Part shown: positions 1 to 7,027 of the stretch, piece by piece | Layout: each line of letters begins with the position of its first letter | Position numbering within the stretch: the stretch's first letter is position 1 | Assembly (NCBI GenBank): GCA_002319925.1 | Contig: DCFP01000181.1 | Location: forward strand, 1 to 8,611 | DNA: 8,611 nt | From: Holophagaceae bacterium UBA1801 | GTDB taxonomy: Bacteria; Acidobacteriota; Holophagae; Holophagales; Holophagaceae | Direction: 5' to 3' | Made by a program: the position numbers and the translations under genes | Notes under the pieces: generated by a model | What the model was told of the DNA's origin: nothing | Seen by the model: the letters and a program-made list of their open reading frames with translations, nothing else | The model's database searches: none

Positions 1-158
1 GGGCTCATGGTGCCGGGATCCACGTTGAGGTAGGGATCCATCTTCATGAGCGTCACCTTGAGCCCCCGGGCCTCCAGCAGAGCGCCCAAGGATGCGGCGG
101 CAATGCCCTTCCCCAGGGAACTGAGCACGCCACCGGTCACAAAAATAAACTTGGTCAT
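1..158 (-). CDS. pyrG: CTP synthase, N-terminal part (cut by window edge)
   Basis: CTP synthase makes CTP from UTP, ATP and glutamine in the cytoplasm, the last step of de novo pyrimidine nucleotide synthesis. Only about the first 52 residues are present; the rest lies beyond position 1. The N-terminus reads TKFIFVTGGVLSSLGKG followed by a KMDPYLNVDPGTMSP stretch, which is the highly conserved amidoligase (synthetase) P-loop region of PyrG. Two adjacent in-frame ATG codons exist, at 161 and 158. The G-run at 165-170 lies 6 nt from the ATG at 158 and only 3 nt from that at 161, so 158 is preferred. The gene starts 54 bp after the argS stop on the same strand, so the two are probably co-transcribed. 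Identification is very secure from the conserved N-terminus; completeness cannot be judged. Confidence 0.95.
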   Translation of the reverse strand, partial: MTKFIFVTGGVLSSLGKGIAAASLGALLEARGLKVTLMKMDPYLNVDPGTMS

Positions 159-212
159 CATTCACCCCCCACGGACGAATTGAAATGTTGGATCAGCTTC
201 TGCAGTGAATAT

Positions 213-2012
213 CTACATCTCTTCCGGGGCCTTAATGCCCATGAGGAAGAGTCCCTGCCTGAGTGCCCGCGCTGTGGCTACACAAAGAGCCAGTCGCGAT
301 TCGCGCACTTCCGGTGGGTTATCGGCATGAAGAATCGGGCAGTTGGTATAGAAGCCCGAGAAGGACTTCGCGATGGCCAGCAACTGGCGGGCGAGGGCCG
401 TGGCCATGTTCTCGCGCTGCACGGTGCAGATCGCTTCCGGAAGCCCGGACAGTTCGAAGAGCAAAGCCTGAGCAGACGGGTGCTCAAGACCCGTCATGCT
501 CGCGGGCAAGGATGCATCCTTGTATTCGACGATCGAGGTCTCCGAATCCAGGACATTCTGTGGACGCGCCTTGGCAGCCCAATCTCCGCCGGCCTTGCGC
601 AGCACCGAGCAGATGCGGGCATGGGCGTACTGCACGTACGGGCCTGTGTCCCCATCCAGCGCGATGACGCGGTCCCAGGTGAAGGTGATGGATTTCACGC
701 GATCGTTCAGCGCGTCGAAAAACACCACGGCGCCCATCCCCAGCATCTCGGCCACGGCGGCCTTGTCCGGCAGCTCGGGGTTCTTTTCCTCGATGATCGC
801 CAGCACGCGCTGCACGGCCTCGTCCAGCACATCCTCCAGGAAGATGACGTTGCCCTTGCGGGTGGACATCTTGCCTTCGGGCAACTTGATCATGCCGAAG
901 GGAGTGTGAAGCATGCGTCCCTTGAACCACGGATCCAGCTTGTTCATGACGGCGAAGAGCTGCTGGAAGTGCAGCACCTGATCGGCGCCCACGACGTAGA
1001 GGCAGCGATTGAAGTCGTATTCCTTCTGACGGAATAAGGCCGCGGCGATGTCGCGGGTGGCGTAAATGCTCGTGCCATCGGCCTTCTGCACGAGGTAGGG
1101 AGTCTGGATGCCTACATCGGAGAGATCGATGATCTTCGCCCCGGCGTCGCCGTCTTGCAGGAGGCCAGAGCTCGCGAGCCGCGCCAGCGTTGGTTTCAGA
1201 TGATCCTCGTAGAAAGCCTCGCCCTGCTCGAGGGTGTCGAAGCCCACGCCGAGCCGGTCGTAGATGCGCTGAAACTCCGCCAGAGAGATATCGCGGAACC
1301 ACTTCCAGAGCCTCCGGGCTTCGGGATCGCCTTCCTCCAGCCGCTTGAACCACAGCCGGGCTTCATCCCGCATCTCCGGACTCTGCTCTTCCTCCTGATG
1401 GAACCTTACGTAGAGCTGGAAGAGCCTGAACAGCGGCGAGCGCCGCTTCTCGGGGATTTCATCGGCCCATGAGAAGTCCTGGTCCAGCTTGGGATTGTCC
1501 GCTTCCGCCCAGCGCTTGTAGGCCGCCAGCAGCGTGCCGAACTGCGTGCCCCAATCGCCGAGATGGTTGAGTCGCCAGAGCTTGCAGCCGAGGTAACGGT
1601 TCACCTGGGCGAGGGCGTGTCCGATCATGGTCGAGCGCAGATGCCCGATGGTGAACAGTTTGGCGATGTTGGGCGAGCTGTACTCCACGATCACGGTCTC
1701 GCCGGTGGCGGAGGCGCTTCCGTACGGCGTCGAGCCGAGAAGGGCTTCCAGCATGGCCTTGGCGCGAATCTCAGGATGCAGCTTCAGGTTGATGTACGGC
1801 CCCGCCGCTACCAGTTCCGCACCTTCGATGCGGATCGTGGAGGCCAGTTCCTGCGCGAGTTGCGCGGGGTTCTTGCCCATCGCCTTCGCGGCGCGGAAAC
1901 ACGGGAAGGCCGCGTCGCCCATGTCCCCGGATCGGGGACGTTCCAGCGCGATGTCCTGTCCCGGCAATGCCAATGCCAGGGCCTTTCTCAAATCCTCTTT
2001 CAATCGCTCCAT
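213..2012 (-). CDS. argS: Arginyl-tRNA synthetase
   Basis: This class I aminoacyl-tRNA synthetase charges tRNA(Arg) with arginine in the cytoplasm. The protein has 599 residues, close to the usual bacterial length. The N-terminal additional domain spans about residues 1-100. The Rossmann catalytic domain follows, with the signature SPNIAKLFTIGHLRS at 113-127; the HIGH box reads TIGH at 121-124. The KMSK-type loop reads KMSTRKGN at 381-388. The helical DALR anticodon-binding domain fills the C-terminal third and ends with the typical GIKAPEEM. The open frame extends upstream to 2195, but the start at 2012 is chosen because AAGGA sits at 2018-2022, 5 nt before the ATG, and because MERLKEDLRKAL is where ArgRS homology begins. 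It is divergent from rpsT and lies upstream of pyrG on the same strand. Thr in place of the first His of HIGH is the only oddity seen. Confidence 0.97.
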   Translation of the reverse strand: MERLKEDLRKALALALPGQDIALERPRSGDMGDAAFPCFRAAKAMGKNPAQLAQELASTIRIEGAELVAAGPYINLKLHPEIRAKAMLEALLGSTPYGSASATGETVIVEYSSPNIAKLFTIGHLRSTMIGHALAQVNRYLGCKLWRLNHLGDWGTQFGTLLAAYKRWAEADNPKLDQDFSWADEIPEKRRSPLFRLFQLYVRFHQEEEQSPEMRDEARLWFKRLEEGDPEARRLWKWFRDISLAEFQRIYDRLGVGFDTLEQGEAFYEDHLKPTLARLASSGLLQDGDAGAKIIDLSDVGIQTPYLVQKADGTSIYATRDIAAALFRQKEYDFNRCLYVVGADQVLHFQQLFAVMNKLDPWFKGRMLHTPFGMIKLPEGKMSTRKGNVIFLEDVLDEAVQRVLAIIEEKNPELPDKAAVAEMLGMGAVVFFDALNDRVKSITFTWDRVIALDGDTGPYVQYAHARICSVLRKAGGDWAAKARPQNVLDSETSIVEYKDASLPASMTGLEHPSAQALLFELSGLPEAICTVQRENMATALARQLLAIAKSFSGFYTNCPILHADNPPEVRESRLALCVATARALRQGLFLMGIKAPEEM

Positions 2013-2112
2013 GACAATCCTTGTTCCGGAAGCCAGGGGCCTCGGACTAGGATGAAGGAAACCGAGGCTCACGGGAAGAGGATTCCTGGCCGTTTCCGTC
2101 ACGTCTTTTCCC

Positions 2113-2140
2113 TTGACCGGAAGCCCAGTCAGGATAAGAT
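2113..2140 (+). promoter_or_regulatory. Sigma-70-like promoter for rpsT
   Basis: A -35 box TTGACC (2113-2118) and a -10 box TAAGAT (2135-2140) are separated by 16 bp. Each differs from consensus at one position. Transcription would start near 2147, giving an rpsT leader of about 40 nt. The position between two divergent genes and the good match make this a likely promoter. No equally good promoter was seen for argS in the opposite direction. Confidence 0.65.
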
Positions 2141-2187
2141 GATTGTTCGCGCTTCCGGACAAGCCTCCGGGAAGCAGGAGTGACCGA

Positions 2188-2451
2188 ATGTCCAATCACA
2201 AGTCCGCTGCCAAGAAAGCCCGTCGCGATGTCGAAGCCCGGCTTCGCAACCGGTCCAACCGCTCTGAGCTGAAGACCGCCGTGAAGAAGTTCCTGGCCGC
2301 CGTCTCCACCGGCAGCAAGACCGACGCCAGCGCTCTCCTGCCCTCGACCCTGGGCATCGTTGATCGCGCCGTCCGCAAGGGCGTCATCCACAAGAACGCC
2401 GCCAACCGCGCCAAGTCCCGTCTCACCCTCAAGGTGAACGCCCTCGCGTAA
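2188..2451 (+). CDS. rpsT: 30S ribosomal protein S20
   Basis: S20 is a primary-binding protein of the small ribosomal subunit that contacts 16S rRNA. The 87-residue protein begins MSNHKSAAKKARRD and ends with AANRAKSRLTLKVNALA. It is Lys/Arg/Ala-rich and all-helical, which matches the S20 family in length and in both conserved ends. The open frame starts earlier, at 2143, but the ATG at 2188 is preferred: AGGAG lies at 2176-2180, 7 nt upstream, and family homology begins there. It is a single-gene unit with its own promoter (2113-2140) and a strong terminator about 20 bp after the stop. S20 synthesis is autoregulated in E. coli; nothing in this leader proves or excludes that here. Confidence 0.97.
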   Translation: MSNHKSAAKKARRDVEARLRNRSNRSELKTAVKKFLAAVSTGSKTDASALLPSTLGIVDRAVRKGVIHKNAANRAKSRLTLKVNALA

Positions 2452-2471
2452 TTGAGCTATTCAAGTCCTCG

Positions 2472-2499
2472 GAAAGCCCGGCCTCGAGCCGGGCTTTTC
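2472..2499. terminator. Intrinsic terminator shared by rpsT and gluQ
   Basis: A perfect 10-bp stem, AAAGCCCGGC (2473-2482) with GCCGGGCTTT (2488-2497), encloses a 5-nt loop. On the plus strand it runs into TTTT and would end rpsT transcription. The stop codon of the convergent gluQ gene (2498-2500) touches the stem, so on the minus strand the same hairpin, followed by TTT, may serve gluQ as well. Confidence 0.88.
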
Positions 2500-3409
2500 A
2501 TGTTTGCTCCCAACCTGCAGGGATGCGGATATCCCCCGTGGGAACCCGGCCCCATTGGAACAGGGGCACCAGTTCCTCCGCAGAGCAGGGTTGGGGCCGA
2601 TCCGTGCAGCCCAGGCTCCAGCCGAGCCAACCCAAAATTTCCTGGACCGCAATGCCCTTGGCCTTCAAGACCTGAAGTCCAAGGGCGCCGTCCCGCTTGC
2701 CCAGGCGATGACCGGAACCCCCTGCGACGAGACCCAGGTGCGCATAAGCCGGCCTGGGCCATGCGAGGGCTTCCTGAAGCCGGACCTGGGTCGCGGTGAC
2801 GGGCCGCAGGTCCCTGCCCCGCACAACCTCCGTGACGCCCTGGAAACCATCGTCCACCACGACGGCCAGATGATAGGCGTAACAGCCATCCCTGCGATGC
2901 AGGAGCGGGTCGCCAGTTAATGCTCCGGGATCATCCTCCTGGAAACCAAGCACCGTGTCTTCCCACGCCACGGAACCCTGAGGTAAGCGGAAGCGCAGCG
3001 CATCCGGACACAGGACCTCCAAAGTGCGCCAACGGCAGGTACCAGGATAGGGCTTCAGCCCGTCTTCCTCGTGGGGCGCCGAGGCCAGCAGAGCCAAGTC
3101 CTTGCGCGTGCAAGCGCAGGAATAGAGCTGCCCTTGTGCCAGAAGCCGCTCCAAGCCTTCACGGTAGGCATCGCCTCGCTGGGATTGGAAAAGCAGTGGC
3201 CCATCGCTTTCCAGACCCAGCTCCGCCAAGTCGCAGAGCTGTTCTTCCACGATGGCCAGCCGGGAGCGAGCCCGGTCCACATCCTCGATTCGGATGATCC
3301 ACGTGCCACCCTTGGCCTTCACGGAAAGCCACGAGGCCAGGGCCGTGCGGAGGTTCCCCACATGGAGGGTCCCGGTGGGTGAAGGAGCAAAGCGGCCGAT
3401 GGCAGGCAT
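2498..3409 (-). CDS. gluQ: Glutamyl-Q tRNA(Asp) synthetase
   Basis: The product (303 residues) is a truncated GluRS paralogue, called YadB/GluQ-RS in E. coli. It activates glutamate and attaches it to the queuosine base at the wobble position of tRNA(Asp). It lacks the anticodon-binding domain of true GluRS, as its short length shows. Visible motifs are the start FAPSPTGTLHVGNLRTA with the HIGH-type box HVGN at 16-19, IRIEDVDRAR at 39-48, and a zinc site matching the family (C98, C100, Y121, C125). DDGFQGVTEVVRGRDL follows at 186-201. The KMSK-equivalent is the degenerate RLGKR at 235-239. The open frame runs upstream to 3934, but homology begins at the ATG at 3409. No Shine-Dalgarno sequence precedes this ATG. 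The gene is convergent with rpsT and divergent from the methyltransferase gene. A full-length GluRS is excluded by size. Confidence 0.92.
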   Translation of the reverse strand: MPAIGRFAPSPTGTLHVGNLRTALASWLSVKAKGGTWIIRIEDVDRARSRLAIVEEQLCDLAELGLESDGPLLFQSQRGDAYREGLERLLAQGQLYSCACTRKDLALLASAPHEEDGLKPYPGTCRWRTLEVLCPDALRFRLPQGSVAWEDTVLGFQEDDPGALTGDPLLHRRDGCYAYHLAVVVDDGFQGVTEVVRGRDLRPVTATQVRLQEALAWPRPAYAHLGLVAGGSGHRLGKRDGALGLQVLKAKGIAVQEILGWLGWSLGCTDRPQPCSAEELVPLFQWGRVPTGDIRIPAGWEQT

Positions 3410-3415
3410 CCGGCT

Positions 3416-3421
3416 AGTATA
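3416..3421 (-). promoter_or_regulatory. Candidate -10 box of gluQ
   Basis: TATACT (read on the minus strand, 3421 to 3416) matches the -10 consensus at five of six positions. It ends 6 bp before the gluQ ATG, so transcription would begin at or next to the start codon. No convincing -35 box is visible 16-18 bp upstream. This fits the missing ribosome-binding site but rests on one hexamer. Confidence 0.3.
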
Positions 3422-3469
3422 GGGAACCGGCAAGGCCTTCCGGCCGCACGCCTGCGATTCTCCCCATTC

Positions 3470-4300
3470 ATGCGCCCACCGATATCCCTTTGGAGGAATG
3501 GTCCTCCCGTGCTCCGGGCCTTGGCCGCCCAGGGCCTCGCTCTGGCCGTCATCTTCGGCCTCGCCTGGCTCCTGGCGCCACGAATGCCTTTCTGGTTCTG
3601 GCCCCTGGCCCAAGGTGGTGCGGCGGCCTTCCTGGCCTATCTGTGGGGCTTGAACCGCTGGTGGCTGATCTTCCAAGTAGCGCTGCCCTTCGCCCTTGTC
3701 TGGCAGCTCGGCCACCCCGTTCCAGCCTGGATCTATCCACTGGCGCTGCTGGGCCTGGTTCTCGTTTTCGGAGGAGGCCTCCTGACTCGGGTTCCCCTCT
3801 ACAATTCCAGTCACGCTGCCTGGAAAGCCCTGCTGGACCGGCTTCCGCTGACGGAAGGGCTGAAGGTCGCGGACCTGGGGGCGGGTTTGGGCGGACCCTT
3901 GTCCTATTTGGCCCGCCAGCGGCCGGATGCCCATTTCGTCGGGGTGGAGGCCTCGCCCGTAGTATGGCTGCTGGCCTGGCTCCGCACCTGGAGTCTCCGA
4001 TCGCGGTGCCGGATCCGGTTCGGCAGTCTATGGAAGCTGCCCCTGGGGGAATTCCATGTGGTTTACGCCTTCCTTTCCCCCGCGCCAATGCCCGCTCTCT
4101 GGAAAAAAACGCTTCTTGAAATGGCCCCAGGCACGCTTCTCATCAGCAACACGTTCCAGATCCCGGGGGTCATTCCTGAGACCGAAATCCGGCTCCCGGA
4201 CCGCCCGGACGCGCGGCTGTTGGTCTACCGCATTCCAGGCGATGTAGAGACGAGTACCAGCGATAGTCAAGAGGCGCTCAAAAAGGCCGAAAACACCTAA
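3470..4300 (+). CDS. Membrane-anchored class I SAM-dependent methyltransferase
   Basis: The 276-residue protein has about four hydrophobic segments (roughly residues 17-37, 43-60, 65-80 and 88-104) followed by a soluble methyltransferase domain. SAM-binding motif I reads VADLGAGLGG at 133-142, with the acidic loop GVEAS at 158-162. Later come a SLWKLPLGEFHVVYAFLSP stretch and SNTF near the end. This order (an SS(H/x) pre-motif, DLG(A/S)G, GVE, LWK, SN-F) resembles the FAM173/ATPSCKMT lysine methyltransferases, which modify membrane proteins; that link is inferred from memory of the family. The substrate is unknown. It lies 14 bp upstream of motA on the same strand, so probably in one operon. 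The ATG at 3470 lacks a Shine-Dalgarno sequence. An in-frame GTG at 3509 has GGAGGA at 3492-3497, 11 nt upstream, and could be the true start without losing any domain. Confidence 0.8.
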   Translation: MRPPISLWRNGPPVLRALAAQGLALAVIFGLAWLLAPRMPFWFWPLAQGGAAAFLAYLWGLNRWWLIFQVALPFALVWQLGHPVPAWIYPLALLGLVLVFGGGLLTRVPLYNSSHAAWKALLDRLPLTEGLKVADLGAGLGGPLSYLARQRPDAHFVGVEASPVVWLLAWLRTWSLRSRCRIRFGSLWKLPLGEFHVVYAFLSPAPMPALWKKTLLEMAPGTLLISNTFQIPGVIPETEIRLPDRPDARLLVYRIPGDVETSTSDSQEALKKAENT

Positions 4301-4314
4301 GTGGAGAATCCTTC

Positions 4315-5181
4315 ATGTTTCTGATCATCGGACTGGTCGTCGTGCTGGGAGCCGTGCTCGGCGGCTACCTCATGGAAGGGGGCAAGGTCGCGGTTCTCGT
4401 TCATCCCCTTCTTCCCGAGGGAATCATCCTTCTGGGTGCGGCCATCGGTTCCTTCCTGGCCGGCAACACCCTCTCCAACATCAAGGCCGTTGTGGGCAAC
4501 ATCGCCAAGCCCCTGAAGGGAAGCAAATACACGAAAGCTGTCTACATGGAATCCCTGATGATGCAGTACGAGGTCTACGTGAACATCAAGAAGGGCGGCC
4601 TGCTGGCCATGGAACAGGACGTCAACGACCCCCACAGTTCGAACATCTTCAAGAAATATCCGGCCATCCTCAGCGACCATCACGCCATGGATTTCTTCTG
4701 CGATTCCATGAAGCTGCTCATCAACGGCAGCGCCAAGATCGATGAGATCGATCAAGTCATGGACATGGACCTGGATGTGCACCACTCCGAATCCGCCCTG
4801 CCTGGCGGATCGCTGAATACCATGGCCGACGCCCTTCCCGCCTTCGGCATCGTGGCCTGCGTGATGGGCGTGGTCATCACCATGGGCTTCCTGGACCAGC
4901 CTCCCAACGTCATCGGCTCCAAGGTCGGTTCCGCCCTCGTGGGCACCTTCGGCGGCATCCTGCTCTCCTACGGCGTCTTCGGCCCCATCGCCAAGAACCT
5001 CGATCAGGTGAATGCCACTGAGTCCCACTTCTTCAATTCCATCCGGGCGGGCCTCGTGGCCTTTGGCAATGGTGCCGCTCCCGTGACCGCCGTCGAATTC
5101 GCCCGGCGTAACATTCCCTCCGTCGAACGCCCCGGTTCCCAGGAACTGGAAGAAGTTGTACGCCAGATCAAACCCAGGTAA
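4315..5181 (+). CDS. motA: Flagellar motor stator protein MotA
   Basis: MotA forms, with MotB, the proton-conducting stator unit in the inner membrane that drives flagellar rotation. The 288-residue length and layout fit the E. coli-type MotA: TM1 at about 1-20, TM2 at about 33-50, a large cytoplasmic loop, TM3 at about 172-192 and TM4 at about 205-226. The two functional prolines are seen at P175 (DALPAFGIVA) and P224 (YGVFGPIAKN). In the cytoplasmic loop the glutamate equivalent to E. coli Glu98 is E100 (AMEQD), while the position of Arg90 is Lys (K92). The start is supported by GTGGAG at 4301-4306, 8 nt before the ATG. It follows the methyltransferase by 14 bp and precedes motB by 54 bp. 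A sodium-type PomA is less likely given the E. coli-like architecture, but ion specificity cannot be read with certainty. Confidence 0.97.
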   Translation: MFLIIGLVVVLGAVLGGYLMEGGKVAVLVHPLLPEGIILLGAAIGSFLAGNTLSNIKAVVGNIAKPLKGSKYTKAVYMESLMMQYEVYVNIKKGGLLAMEQDVNDPHSSNIFKKYPAILSDHHAMDFFCDSMKLLINGSAKIDEIDQVMDMDLDVHHSESALPGGSLNTMADALPAFGIVACVMGVVITMGFLDQPPNVIGSKVGSALVGTFGGILLSYGVFGPIAKNLDQVNATESHFFNSIRAGLVAFGNGAAPVTAVEFARRNIPSVERPGSQELEEVVRQIKPR

Positions 5182-5193
5182 CAGTGGCCACTG
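5182..5193. repeat. 12-bp perfect palindrome after motA
   Basis: CAGTGGCCACTG is a perfect palindrome that starts one base after the motA stop codon and runs into the tandem repeat behind it. It has no loop and no T-run, so it is not a terminator. It may be part of the same repeat-generating sequence or a small protein-binding site. Confidence 0.5.
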
Positions 5194-5224
5194 ACCACCG
5201 ACCACTGACCACCGACCACTGACC
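5190..5224 (+). repeat. Five-copy 7-bp tandem repeat between motA and motB
   Basis: Five consecutive 7-mers alternate ACTGACC and ACCGACC, equal to two and a half copies of a 14-bp unit. They fill most of the 54-bp motA-motB spacer. Copy number could vary by slippage, which would change the distance between the two stator genes without touching either reading frame. Confidence 0.85.
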
Positions 5225-5235
5225 CCTGCCTTTCA

Positions 5236-6126
5236 ATGTCCGAACAACAACCCGAAATAAAAATTAAATTCGTCAAGAAGAAGGGCGGACACGCGGCGGC
5301 CCACGGCGGGGCCTGGAAGGTAGCCTACGCGGACCTCGTGACGGCCATGATGGCCTTCTTCCTGCTGATGTGGCTCCTGAACAGCGCCAACTCCAACACG
5401 AAAACCGGGCTTTCGAAATACTTCGCTGAAGGCCCCGACTTCTTCAAGACCCCCGAGGGCATGGCCATCCTGAATGCCCATAGCCAGGGCATCCTCGAAG
5501 GGGGCCGCGGCATGAAACCCGTTCCGGACATCGGCGATAGCGATGCCGTCACGGCCCAGGACAACGCCGCGGAAAAGGAACGCCAGGTCATGGAGAACAC
5601 CGCCGAGAACATCCAGCACGCCTTCAACTCGGACCAGCTGCTGCAGACCTTCAAGGACCAGATCTCCATGGATTTCACCGAAGAGGGACTGCGAATCCAG
5701 ATCCAGGACAAGGCGGCCCAGGTGCTCTTCGACTCCGGCAGTGCCCACCTGAAGCCGTATACCCTCTCGATCCTCAAGGAGATCGCCCAGGAGCTGGGTA
5801 AGCTCCCCAACCACATCCTGATTGGAGGGCATACGGATAACGTCCAGTACCCCTCCCAGGCCTACACCAACTGGGAGCTGAGCTCCGAGCGCGCCAACGC
5901 CGCCAGGAGAGTGCTCCAATCCTCGGGCCTGCAACCCGATCAGGTCCGGCGGGTCACCGGTTACGCCGATTCCGTTCCCCTGGAAGGCAAGACCCCGAGC
6001 GATCCTCAGAACCGCCGCATCTCGATCATTGTGCTATCCAGCGCCACCGAGAAAGCCGAAATCGAGCGCCAGAAACCCAAGCCCCTCAAGAAGAAACCCA
6101 AGGCCCCGGCGACGGATAACGGATAA
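5236..6126 (+). CDS. motB: Flagellar motor stator protein MotB
   Basis: MotB pairs with MotA; its single TM helix carries the proton-binding aspartate and its periplasmic domain anchors the stator to peptidoglycan. The 296-residue protein has a basic N-terminus (KIKFVKKKGG), then the MotB signature GGAWKVAYADLVTAMMAFF with the ion-binding residue D33 in a TM helix at about 29-49. A linker/plug region follows. An OmpA-like peptidoglycan-binding domain lies at about 160-268, with GGHTDN at 197-202, NWELSSERA at 212-220 and NRRI at 259-262. The last 25 residues are a Lys/Pro-rich tail. The ATG at 5236 is fixed by homology and by an in-frame stop upstream at 5206-5208, yet no Shine-Dalgarno sequence precedes it, so translation may depend on coupling to motA or on another mechanism. 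No clear terminator was seen after the stop. Confidence 0.97.
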   Translation: MSEQQPEIKIKFVKKKGGHAAAHGGAWKVAYADLVTAMMAFFLLMWLLNSANSNTKTGLSKYFAEGPDFFKTPEGMAILNAHSQGILEGGRGMKPVPDIGDSDAVTAQDNAAEKERQVMENTAENIQHAFNSDQLLQTFKDQISMDFTEEGLRIQIQDKAAQVLFDSGSAHLKPYTLSILKEIAQELGKLPNHILIGGHTDNVQYPSQAYTNWELSSERANAARRVLQSSGLQPDQVRRVTGYADSVPLEGKTPSDPQNRRISIIVLSSATEKAEIERQKPKPLKKKPKAPATDNG

Positions 6127-6174
6127 CGGCAGCAGTATCTGATGGGATCAAGCTTGGACACTAGCCGGGTCTGC

Positions 6175-6489
6175 TTATGCGCACAACCCGCGCGAGGAGC
6201 ATCCTCGTAGCGTAGGCTCCGGCTCCACAGCGGTCGCTTTCAGGAGGACCGTCCCGGAGGCAACCGGCCCCTTGCAAGGCAACGCCCTAAGTTCATCCTC
6301 GGTCCAGCCCCAACCCAAGGCTTCCCCATGGCAGCACACCAAATAGAGATCTCCCATCCGGAACAAATAGCCACCCCGGAGTTCATGCTCTCGCCGGGCA
6401 TCCTCCAAACTGCCCGTCAGATACCCGGTGAAATCACAATAAAGCGAATCCAGGGAAATCTCTTGTTCGCAGTCCAGGCACTCACGCAT
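6175..6489 (-). CDS. Small Cys-rich protein of unknown function
   Basis: I do not recognise this 104-residue protein. It begins MRECLDCEQEI, with a CxxC pair (C4, C7) and a further C18; more cysteines are at 52, 53, 72, 97 and 103. The N-terminal CxxC plus C18 could be part of a small metal-binding site, but this is not proven. No signal peptide or TM helix is seen. The core (about residues 12-72) has mixed aromatic and charged composition and codon use like a real GC-rich gene. The ATG at 6489 is preferred over an in-frame TTG at 6507 because GAGGAG lies at 6500-6505, 10 nt upstream, overlapping the TTG option. It is convergent with motB, 48 bp away, and is the last gene before the AT-rich leader of the cassette array. 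A plus-strand frame overlapping it looks like a shadow. Confidence 0.6.
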   Translation of the reverse strand: MRECLDCEQEISLDSLYCDFTGYLTGSLEDARREHELRGGYLFRMGDLYLVCCHGEALGWGWTEDELRALPCKGPVASGTVLLKATAVEPEPTLRGCSSRGLCA

Positions 6490-6675
6490 ATCGAATTCAC
6501 TCCTCAAAGGCTTCTCAGCCTATTCCGGAGGGCAGGAGCGGATGCAGATCCAGATTGAGACTTCGTGCCTGTGCCAGAAAAACGAGGGCAGAGGTGTCAA
6601 AATCCATCGCAGTTAAAGCATGACGAACAAGGTGGAACACCCCGAGGTGGGGGCGTACATATGTTGTTCTTTTGT

Positions 6676-6684
6676 TGATATAAT
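6676..6684 (+). promoter_or_regulatory. Extended -10 promoter element
   Basis: TGATATAAT fits the extended -10 consensus TGnTATAAT exactly. No good -35 box lies 16-18 bp upstream (TACATA at 6656-6661), which extended -10 promoters can tolerate. It points toward the cassette array, whose first gene starts about 390 bp downstream. The surrounding AT-richness raises the chance of a coincidental match. Confidence 0.4.
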
Positions 6685-7009
6685 GTGTTTTATTGTTTAA
6701 TCCTGACCAATTGTGGAATATTTGTGGAAATAGATACAGATGGATGATGGTTTTCTATAGAGACCCAAAGCGAGATCCATCTTTGAAAAACCCAAAGAGA
6801 ACCTAGCCCTTCCTGTCTTGACTAAACTTCCAAGCGGACCACTGCTGATGGCTCCTCTTGATCAAGCCTAAAAGCGGAATCATGAACCATACAACCGTCT
6901 CAGATGGGTTTTCAATCCACTACTTTTTAGGACACCTAATTCGGCGCCCCGTTTCCTAGTCCTATTGTTCTTTCAACGTTTACCTTCTCTTATTTACCAG
7001 ATTAGGTTG

Positions 7010-7027
7010 TTTCAACACCTGTTGAAA
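7010..7027. promoter_or_regulatory. 18-bp dyad, possible operator
   Basis: TTTCAACACCTGTTGAAA has 8-bp perfect arms around a central CC, ending 17 bp before the first GTTAGGC core site. The sequence AATAAT at 7026-7031 overlaps its right end and resembles a -10 box, though no -35 match was found. It could be a protein-binding site or part of attI. It lacks a T-run, so it is not a terminator. Confidence 0.4.

Noticed and set aside
2039..2068. 7-bp inverted repeat GCCTCGG / CCGAGGC in the argS leader, considered as an attenuator
   Set aside because: The stem is weak, the loop is 16 nt, there is no T-run, and there is no T-box-like sequence.
2047..2391. Minus-strand frame over rpsT and the argS-rpsT spacer
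   Set aside because: It is the antisense shadow of rpsT and overlaps the rpsT promoter; its product resembles nothing known.
6127..6174. Search for a terminator after motB
   Set aside because: No stable hairpin with a T-run was found in the short convergent spacer.
6328..6558. Plus-strand 76-codon frame opposite the small Cys-rich gene
   Set aside because: No ribosome-binding site, no recognisable protein, and the minus-strand frame has the better start and codon pattern.
6738..6782. 8-bp inverted repeat AGATGGAT / ATCCATCT with 29 bp between the arms
   Set aside because: The arms are short and distant, with no associated gene or core site; chance is a sufficient explanation.
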